DNA of 27,526 bases from a virus, in the IMG/VR virus record IMGVR_UViG_3300025592_000056, positions 1 through 27,526 of that record; one strand, written 5' to 3'. Below the pieces are notes generated by a model. The model saw only the letters and a list, made by a program, of their open reading frames with translations, searched no databases and was not told the origin of the DNA. This document shows positions 21,923 to 27,526 of this stretch, piece by piece. The stretch's first letter is position 1; each line of letters begins with the position of its first letter. The position numbers were made by a program, and so were the translations under genes.

Positions 21923-22827
21923 TATGGCATCCCGAACGGATTAGTCTCACTGAAATCAATGATGTCATCTGCTGCTGTTTCAAATTCATCATTACGTGCA
22001 TACTCATCTTTGTTAAAATTGGTTGCATTATCTGCTGCTGCAACATTATATGTAGCGCCGGATTCTGTACCAACAATGGCTTTAAGTGGATCAGGATCAA
22101 CATACAGCTGTCTGAACTTACCATCAGTAGTAACTAATGATACTACTGTTAAGTTTCCACCCAAACCAGTATCTTCCCATGCAGCTACTTCGCCTTCAAT
22201 GTTAATAGGAGCTCCCGTTGCATCATTCACACCGGTCCATTGAGTTACTGTCTCACCTATAGAATAATCACCAGACCCACTATCCAATGTATATGTATAT
22301 GATGTAGCATTAAGAGTCTCTATCTTATCAACCATGTCTATATCTGTATCGAACTCTTCATCAGTGTATTCGAACAATTCAGCTTGTAATTTGTATACAG
22401 GAACATTCTGTAATTGATAGAATGGCATTTCATGCTCAACCATCTTAATCTCAAATAAACTCTTAGACATAGGAAGGTATAACAAGTCCCCTTCCATAGG
22501 TCTTCCTGTATTGGTCCATTTATTAATCTGTTTTTCCCAACGACGCTTAGCAACAATGAATGTTGCCTGATCTCTAATCTCTAAACCAAATTTAGCTAGT
22601 AAATCCCCATCACCTTCAAACCCATCTACATTCTCAATATACATTTCAACAACGTAAGAGTCCGTAAACTTAGAATATGATTCGTTTAGTATATCATCTT
22701 TAGATATCTCTTGTCTTGGTATGTATATAATATCCTGGCCATAAATCTGCATTGACTCTATGATTAAATCTTCATAAAGCTCCTGCTCTGATTTTACTGA
22801 TCCTGAAAAGTATACTGAAGTTGCCAT
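21922..22827 (-). CDS. 14: Neck protein (T4 gp14-like)
   Basis: This 301-residue protein (T4 gp14 is 256) forms part of the neck collar between head and tail. The N-terminus DLIIESMQIYGQDIIYIPRQ, then LNESYSKFTDSYVVEMYIENVDGFEGDGDLLAKFGLEIRDQATFIVAKRRWE, GDLLYLPMSKSLFEIKMVEHEMPFYQLQNVPVYKLQAELFEYTDEEFDT match the family. About 75 residues (roughly 185-260) after this core form a Thr/Gly/Asp-rich insertion absent from T4. Gene 13 is not directly adjacent here: a 335-residue gene lies between. Confidence 0.93.
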   Translation of the reverse strand: MATSVYFSGSVKSEQELYEDLIIESMQIYGQDIIYIPRQEISKDDILNESYSKFTDSYVVEMYIENVDGFEGDGDLLAKFGLEIRDQATFIVAKRRWEKQINKWTNTGRPMEGDLLYLPMSKSLFEIKMVEHEMPFYQLQNVPVYKLQAELFEYTDEEFDTDIDMVDKIETLNATSYTYTLDSGSGDYSIGETVTQWTGVNDATGAPINIEGEVAAWEDTGLGGNLTVVSLVTTDGKFRQLYVDPDPLKAIVGTESGATYNVAAADNATNFNKDEYARNDEFETAADDIIDFSETNPFGMP

Positions 22828-22828
22828 A

Positions 22829-23836
22829 TCAATTCACCACGCTATAAGAAACTGCAACAGGCCATGCCTTGGTCAGGTTGCTTGAAATTTGTGGGTCAAA
22901 TGATATTGCAGCTGACCCAGCAGGCACTGAAACTATCATGTTTAATTTATTAGCGTCATGAGTAATAACCGAAACATACTCACTTGCTGGCCACGTTAAT
23001 GTTACTGCTCGGCTTATCCAGGTTTGATCAACATCGTAAGCATCAACCATGCTAAACCCAGTGGATAAATTCTCGTTGTTGACGTCATGGATACCAGACC
23101 ATACATCACCTTTATATCCAAGACCATCCTGCGCATTTGCTTCACTTGATGCTAACACCACCGAATAACTTCTCCAGCCTGCTACAATATACCCACTAAG
23201 GCTGGCTTGTAATTTGGTCATCAAGCTATCCATCATGGTTTCAGCATCGGCCTTATCAGCAGCGCTTTGGTCTGTTACATCAGCATCCCACAAATCCCAA
23301 AGCTTATGAATATTGTCAAGAAAGCCCGTATTACCATCCAAGAAATAGTCGTTATCTAACTCTTCAGCACTAGTATGTGTTAACAACCCAGCGGCAAGAG
23401 CTTGTGATGGAGTGTATCCGTATGCACCTGCTAGATCTGCAGCCAGATCATCATTACTATAGCCAGCACCACCTTTACGTGATTCTTTGCCCCACCATTC
23501 AACCCAACCATCAAACAATTCCACAGCCAAGCCAATGCCTGTGGATGCATTAGCACCAAAAGCTTGTGCCAATACTAATGATTGCCCATAATGAGCAATT
23601 AAATCTGAGTTGGCCCCAGTATGTGGGTGCCATTTATCAATATGCTTAGATATCATAGAAACAACTGGACTTGCATTATTAATCCATGAGCCTGGATTGA
23701 TAATATTAATATCTACATTAGCAGCAGCATCCTTGATTATATTCCACTCTCTATCCCTTTGCGTAGAGTTGGATGTATGGCCAAATCCGTTATTTAGATG
23801 CCCCACTAAACTGTCCAATATTATAGATGAATTCAT
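22829..23836 (-). CDS. Unrecognised 335-residue protein inserted between neck genes 13 and 14
   Basis: The ATG at 23836 follows the gene 13 stop by four bases and its stop is one base before the gene 14 ATG, so it is translated in step with the neck proteins. The N-terminal two thirds look helical with a clustered pattern of polar residues: DLIAHYGQS (H82), AVELFDGW (E105), SNDDLAADLAGAYG (D129-D134) and THTSAEELDND. That H...E...D spacing recalls helical hydrolase-like domains, but no family is named. The last third (about 215-335) is probably beta-rich (VISVPAGSAAISFDPQ). T4 has nothing at this position. It may be a neck decoration or a virion enzyme. Confidence 0.7.
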   Translation of the reverse strand: MNSSIILDSLVGHLNNGFGHTSNSTQRDREWNIIKDAAANVDINIINPGSWINNASPVVSMISKHIDKWHPHTGANSDLIAHYGQSLVLAQAFGANASTGIGLAVELFDGWVEWWGKESRKGGAGYSNDDLAADLAGAYGYTPSQALAAGLLTHTSAEELDNDYFLDGNTGFLDNIHKLWDLWDADVTDQSAADKADAETMMDSLMTKLQASLSGYIVAGWRSYSVVLASSEANAQDGLGYKGDVWSGIHDVNNENLSTGFSMVDAYDVDQTWISRAVTLTWPASEYVSVITHDANKLNMIVSVPAGSAAISFDPQISSNLTKAWPVAVSYSVVN

Positions 23837-23840
23837 ATCT

Positions 23841-24587
23841 CTATCCCATCATGAAGTCATCTGGCATTTGCCAAGCTAACTGCATCTCTTCTTCTAATTT
23901 GTTAATTTCTTCTACAGCATCTTGATAGATTTGAAGACCATTCATAGTAACTCCACCTGGCAATTGCATACCTTCGAACTTGCTCATGTTAGTACCCCAT
24001 TGTCTCTTAATCAATGCAGTTACATATTTCTTTAAGAACATATCATTATATACATCTGTGTACGTTTGAGGATCTACAATTTGATAAGCCTCAACAACAA
24101 TGTAATCATCAACCTGTAGATCGCCAAATCCTTCATCGATATGAAGCTTATTCATATGTCTATTGAATCTAAGTAACTCAGTAGAGTTAATAACATGGTC
24201 AAGCAATGCTAGGTTTTGAGCTCTCATTGAGTAATCAATTACATTAGAATTGGCCATTGTATTGAATGAATACATATCTTGAAGTCTCATATTGTATTCA
24301 ACATCAAAGAACTTCTCAACTGAACCAGAACCAAAGTCTAGTAATCGAGTAATAGATGTTATTGAATCAGGAATTGTAATGAAACTATTAGCAATATCAT
24401 CAGCCGATAACTGATGTTTAAGGTATGTCTTGATAATAGCATCAGAATGATACTCTTGATAATACTGTAACGCATCATCAATTCTATCTTCTACTTGATC
24501 CTCATCTACATTAATCTCAATCACAGGAGCACCTAATGCTCTCATTGCGTGATCTATTAATCCGTTCCTGTTAGTTACTTTAGCCAT
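23841..24587 (-). CDS. 13: Neck protein (T4 gp13-like)
   Basis: This 248-residue protein (T4 gp13 is 309) binds the portal and completes the neck. The opening ALGAPVIEINVDEDQVEDRIDDALQYYQEYHSDA, then the middle SRVTRLLDFG-like segment (here TSITRLLDFGSG), DVEYNMRLQDMYSF and the end YVTALIKRQWGTNMSKFEGMQLPGGVTMNGLQIYQDAVEEI are conserved in T4-like phages. A late promoter lies 23 bases before the ATG. Confidence 0.93.
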   Translation of the reverse strand: MAKVTNRNGLIDHAMRALGAPVIEINVDEDQVEDRIDDALQYYQEYHSDAIIKTYLKHQLSADDIANSFITIPDSITSITRLLDFGSGSVEKFFDVEYNMRLQDMYSFNTMANSNVIDYSMRAQNLALLDHVINSTELLRFNRHMNKLHIDEGFGDLQVDDYIVVEAYQIVDPQTYTDVYNDMFLKKYVTALIKRQWGTNMSKFEGMQLPGGVTMNGLQIYQDAVEEINKLEEEMQLAWQMPDDFMMG

Positions 24588-24609
24588 ACCTAGTCCTGTT
24601 ATATAGTCT

Positions 24610-24617
24610 TATTTATA
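24610..24617 (-). promoter_or_regulatory. Late promoter (TATAAATA) for gene 13
   Basis: An exact late octamer between the stop of the transglycosylase-like gene (24618) and the gene 13 ATG (24587). It probably serves the neck, terminase and tail-terminator genes 13 to 17. Confidence 0.82.
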
Positions 24618-25370
24618 TCAATCAAAAACACTAAACCATGAAGATGTAGGTTTTGAGTTCTTCTGACATATAAAGAATTCCTTTGATCTCTTATTAGTAG
24701 CAGCATCTGGTGCTGTGTGATGACCATAATCGTATAGAGTCTTACACGAAGTTTCATTGCCACTTTGAAGAGCTACCCAATCCTCATCAGCGCTCTTAGC
24801 CTTAGCATGAACAATAGTTAATGCTATTACTTGGTCATAAGTTAATGCATTAATTAATTCAATATGATCCTTTGATTCATCCTTTAATTCCTCTACCCAA
24901 TCTGGTGTTTTTAATATACCTAATCTTGCACTTATTGGTGTTCTAGGGTGCCATGTTCTTTCACCATAAGATGCATATTTTCCTTCCCTATTATATCTTT
25001 CTACTGAATTACTCCAATAGTTAGCCATAGTAGGTAATGTGGCTTTAGTTATTTGGGTATAACCATAGGCAGTGTTACCGTCCTTATCTGTATTTAGAAC
25101 ATCTTGTCTCCAATCAGATTCCATACCAGCTACATTATCAGCCCACCAAAGCACGCCTGCCCTAAAATTATCAAAGTCTACTGTACTTGCATTAAAATCA
25201 AATCCAGGCTTATTATATCTTAATATATCATCATACACTAATTCAATTGCCGCGGCAGTCCATCCCCCAGTAGCTTCTTTAAGGTTATCACTACGCTGCT
25301 TTTTATCAACACATAAGAGACAAGTGTTTCTTCGTTTGGGTAACAACCCAATAAGAAATGAATCTATCAT
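24618..25370 (-). CDS. Lytic transglycosylase-like protein
   Basis: A 250-residue protein with an SLT/lysozyme-like core. GMESDW (catalytic Glu candidate E84) is followed about 17 residues later by AYGYTQIT (101-108), corresponding to the 'E-S' and 'A.G..Q' motifs of lytic transglycosylases, and further on by TYDQVIALTIVHA. Such enzymes cut peptidoglycan glycan strands in virion entry or lysis. The ATG overlaps the preceding HExxH gene stop (ATGA). No signal peptide is seen, so it is likely to act as a virion part or need a holin. An Arg/Lys/Cys-rich stretch (about 11-24) precedes the core. The 22-residue distance from the next gene's late promoter suggests it ends its own unit. Confidence 0.7.
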   Translation of the reverse strand: MIDSFLIGLLPKRRNTCLLCVDKKQRSDNLKEATGGWTAAAIELVYDDILRYNKPGFDFNASTVDFDNFRAGVLWWADNVAGMESDWRQDVLNTDKDGNTAYGYTQITKATLPTMANYWSNSVERYNREGKYASYGERTWHPRTPISARLGILKTPDWVEELKDESKDHIELINALTYDQVIALTIVHAKAKSADEDWVALQSGNETSCKTLYDYGHHTAPDAATNKRSKEFFICQKNSKPTSSWFSVFD

Positions 25371-26176
25371 TTGTTCTTTTCCATAATCAATAGTTTCTTG
25401 TCAGGCCATACAAATTTTTCAATTAGTACCACCATGCTTTCTGTAAATGGGTGGTTATCATAAAACACATCGCCAAACTTATTATAATTATTCGACACGG
25501 CAATATTAGTTTTAAGCCGAACAAGGGTTTCGTCTATTTTAGCTATTTCATCTGAATATGGCTCAATACTAAAGTCTTGTCGAATAGCCATTCTGTTCAG
25601 ATCTGTCATATAATCTTCAGAGAACTTATTATTTTTAATAGCCTCTACATATTCAGATTCGTCAACGGTAATTAGGTCATCCCAACTATTCCAAAACCCA
25701 CCATATTCTTGTAAAATCCCTGTTAATTGATTTGATACTTTATCTATCTCATTTATTGAACTGGTACCTTTATGAGCATATTCATGTATAAGGGTACCAA
25801 ACCATTGCCACGTACCACCAATAGGTGACATACTTATATTAAACCAATTACCTCTAGGTGCGAATTGTCCATTATAACCATCAATTGATTTAGATAATAT
25901 AATTTGAGGCATATCAGTTGTTATAGGTAGATAGAAGTGTGGATACTCTAACACATAAGCACCATCATCAAGGGACTCTACAATAAAGTAGATCTTACTA
26001 TCCAAATCGGCTTTGGCTTCTACCAATGAATTAAACTTATTAGAGGTAGAAAAGAAATAATCGAATGAAGGAATAACTCCTTCTGGTTCTAATTTAAAGT
26101 TTTTAAAGAATTCATTTAAATGGTTTCTCAAACGAGCTCTTTTATCTATTTTAGAGGGTAACGGTATTAATCCCAT
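25367..26176 (-). CDS. HExxH metallopeptidase-like protein, copy 2
   Basis: A 269-residue protein with TLIHEYAHKG (H131, E132, H135), the zinc-binding HExxH pattern. It is a diverged paralog of the gene upstream: both open with an RLRNHLNEFFKNF / KLRARLHAFFDGY helix, share a YVLEYPHFYLPI / WILDYPNHYLSI strand before the motif, and have VIEKFVWP-like ends (IEKFVWPD / IEKIKLMAWPR). A third zinc ligand could not be placed. It overlaps both neighbours, by ten and four bases, so three genes form one operon with the transglycosylase-like protein. The substrate is unknown: host cell-wall peptides or surface proteins are possibilities. Confidence 0.7.
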   Translation of the reverse strand: MGLIPLPSKIDKRARLRNHLNEFFKNFKLEPEGVIPSFDYFFSTSNKFNSLVEAKADLDSKIYFIVESLDDGAYVLEYPHFYLPITTDMPQIILSKSIDGYNGQFAPRGNWFNISMSPIGGTWQWFGTLIHEYAHKGTSSINEIDKVSNQLTGILQEYGGFWNSWDDLITVDESEYVEAIKNNKFSEDYMTDLNRMAIRQDFSIEPYSDEIAKIDETLVRLKTNIAVSNNYNKFGDVFYDNHPFTESMVVLIEKFVWPDKKLLIMEKNK

Positions 26177-27093
26177 AATGAACCCCCTTTAAATATATTT
26201 ATTAAGGCTGGTTTATTTTCAGGTAACCGCGGCCAAGCCATCAGTTTTATCTTTTCTATAAACTTTTGAGAAAATACATTTTCTATACCTGGCATAAACA
26301 AGTAACTTATGTCATCATGTAAAGCATTAGATACTGAAACATCAGCAGTTCCCCTAGCAACAACCTCTTCTAGGTATTGTTTAGATATAAAGCCATTCCA
26401 TACGAATGATTGTATGGTTTCAGAAGCCCTATCGAAAGCTGGATTATCGGTTAGTTTATCCATTGCATCTTGAATATATCCATATCCTAACTTAGCTAGG
26501 CCTGGGGGTAATACTAAATTAGAAACCTTTTCATGGACCAAAGGCCAGTTAGGTTGACCATCATCCCCAAGTACATCTTTATGGAACCAATCTAAAGGAT
26601 TATAGGTCTCCCAATCAGGGTATTGTTCTAATCCTAGTCTAACCGAATGGGTATACTCATGAACTACAAGTCTTAGCGATTCAGTTGGGGTTGAGGTCTT
26701 AGTAGAGAAGGTATTGTTTGTTTGAATTATAAGAACTTTACGTTTATCACCCCAAGCACCCTTTAAGTAATTAGCTTTAGTTTTAATGCCACGTTGGGCT
26801 ACAATCTTATGGTGGCTTGCATCAATAGATAAATAGTGGTTGGGGTAATCTAATATCCATTCATTACCTAGTAAGTCGCTAGTGGCCTTTTCAATGAATT
26901 GACCTAAAAAATATTCAGCAGTAGGTGCATCAGGATGCCAAAGGGCAGTAATACCCTGAGCTTCATTAAATGCTATAAGGGTAGGATCAGTTGCGTCCCA
27001 TATATACCCATCGAAAAACGCATGTAGTCTAGCGCGTAGTTTATCTCTATAGTTTAATACCTTAGCTGGTTCTAATTTATTGGGTGTTCCCAT
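26167..27093 (-). CDS. HExxH metallopeptidase-like protein, copy 1
   Basis: A 308-residue protein with LVVHEYTHSVR (H145, E146, H149), a canonical zinc metallopeptidase helix, preceded by a beta strand KRKVLIIQTNNTF as in many such folds. It is longer than its paralog downstream, with an extra segment after the motif (EQYPDWETYNPLDWFHKDVL). Its end overlaps the paralog by ten bases. The start at ATG 27093 has only a weak ribosome site, seven bases after the preceding stop. No signal peptide or membrane segment is seen. Whether it is an enzyme or a structural relic of one cannot be settled here. Confidence 0.7.
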   Translation of the reverse strand: MGTPNKLEPAKVLNYRDKLRARLHAFFDGYIWDATDPTLIAFNEAQGITALWHPDAPTAEYFLGQFIEKATSDLLGNEWILDYPNHYLSIDASHHKIVAQRGIKTKANYLKGAWGDKRKVLIIQTNNTFSTKTSTPTESLRLVVHEYTHSVRLGLEQYPDWETYNPLDWFHKDVLGDDGQPNWPLVHEKVSNLVLPPGLAKLGYGYIQDAMDKLTDNPAFDRASETIQSFVWNGFISKQYLEEVVARGTADVSVSNALHDDISYLFMPGIENVFSQKFIEKIKLMAWPRLPENKPALINIFKGGSLWD

Positions 27094-27099
27094 TTCATG

Positions 27100-27526
27100 T
27101 TACTTAGTGAACCAGATTTGTACTGAATCGTCTTTATAAGATGATGAATCCGCTTGCCATTTAGCATAGAAGTTCTTAGCCCCTAATGCCTTGATCTCTT
27201 TCTTAACAGCTGGGATAGTAGGTTTACCCTTAGCATCAGCCCAAGCAACTTTAGCTTTCTTTTTAAAGTCATTAATATTCATCATAGCGCCACGTGTACC
27301 CTTACGAGCATCAGCAAATGAAAGACCATCAATACATACAGCAATGTTATTTCTGCCATCATTCTGAATAGTACAATCACTGCCTTTTGCTTCATCAAGT
27401 GATTCTTCTACGGTCCATTTCACCTTTCCGATGATACCTTCAATCCTATTCAAACGAGCTTTCCAATCTTGATTTTCATCAGATGTCTTGAGTTCAGTTT
27501 TAAGAATTTTCAGATGTTTATTGATT
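27100..27526 (-). CDS. Unrecognised protein, 5' end beyond the window
   Basis: The frame is open to the right edge, so at least 141 codons are present and the real start is outside. An internal TTG at 27453 is not a convincing start. The visible part begins with a charged coiled-coil-like helix (INKHLKILKTELKTSDENQD), then two short Cys-containing strands (SDCTIQNDGRNNIAVCIDG) and a Lys/Ala-rich end with Trp residues. No family is recognised. It lies seven bases before the first HExxH gene, so it probably belongs to the same late operon. Confidence 0.7.
   Translation of the reverse strand, partial: INKHLKILKTELKTSDENQDWKARLNRIEGIIGKVKWTVEESLDEAKGSDCTIQNDGRNNIAVCIDGLSFADARKGTRGAMMNINDFKKKAKVAWADAKGKPTIPAVKKEIKALGAKNFYAKWQADSSSYKDDSVQIWFTK

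Noticed and set aside
26197-26204. Late promoter before the second HExxH gene (AATAAATA)
   Set aside because: It differs from the octamer at the first base and lies inside the coding region of the upstream gene in a very AT-rich stretch.
1-27526. CRISPR arrays, insertion sequences, integrase or attachment sites
   Set aside because: No spaced direct repeats, transposase or recombinase genes were seen; the window looks like a strictly lytic phage core.

Overview
The window is part of the genome of a contractile-tailed bacteriophage of the T4 superfamily. It is AT-rich, every recognisable protein gene lies on the minus strand, and the order of the virion genes is essentially that of T4. Read in the direction of transcription (from 27526 down to 1) it runs 13, 14, 15, 16, 17, 18, 19, 20, 67, 21, 22, 23, then uvsY, uvsW, 55, 47, 46 and 45. 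A MoxR/CobS-like ATPase, a CobT-like protein, a short (377-residue) major capsid protein and missing T4-only genes (24, hoc, inh) suggest a marine T4-like lineage rather than a close coliphage relative. This placement is inference, and the host cannot be read from the sequence.

Region 1 (27526-24618) is an accessory block upstream of the neck gene 13: a gene cut by the window edge, two adjacent paralogous HExxH (metallopeptidase-like) proteins, and a lytic-transglycosylase-like protein. Region 2 (24587-11157) is the virion block: neck (13, 14), an unrecognised 335-residue protein inserted between them, tail completion (15), terminase (16, 17), sheath (18), tube (19), portal (20), core (67), three small proteins with capsid-targeting-like N-termini, protease (21), scaffold (22), capsid (23) and a second tube-fold protein. 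Late promoters (TATAAATA on the minus strand) precede 13, 18, 20, 67, the tube-fold protein and uvsY. Intrinsic terminators follow 19 and 23.

Region 3 (11147-10369) holds a sigma70-type promoter, a 32-codon small ORF, a strong terminator, six CCA-encoding tRNA genes (Ser, Pro, His, Thr, Leu, Gln) and a tRNA-like remnant. Region 4 (10321-1) holds recombination and transcription genes: uvsY, uvsW, an Sm-like small protein, late sigma factor 55, the 47/46 nuclease, a small membrane protein, the CobT-like and CobS-like proteins with a 53-residue membrane protein between them, sliding clamp 45, and the first codons of the next gene. Here transcription uses consensus TTGAC-N17-TATAAT promoters.

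The parts fit together. Host sigma70-type promoters drive the clamp (45), gp55 and the CobS/CobT-like pair. gp55 and gp45 then switch RNA polymerase to TATAAATA promoters and turn on the virion genes. UvsY, UvsW and gp46/47 provide recombination-dependent replication.

The most unusual items are the CobS/CobT-like pair under a duplicated promoter-leader cassette, the tandem HExxH paralogs beside a muramidase-like gene, three consecutive putative internal head proteins, a back-to-back promoter pair at 7955-8027 that fires an antisense transcript, a promoter-small ORF-terminator unit at 10933-11147, and a tRNA with a Leu anticodon but no long variable arm.
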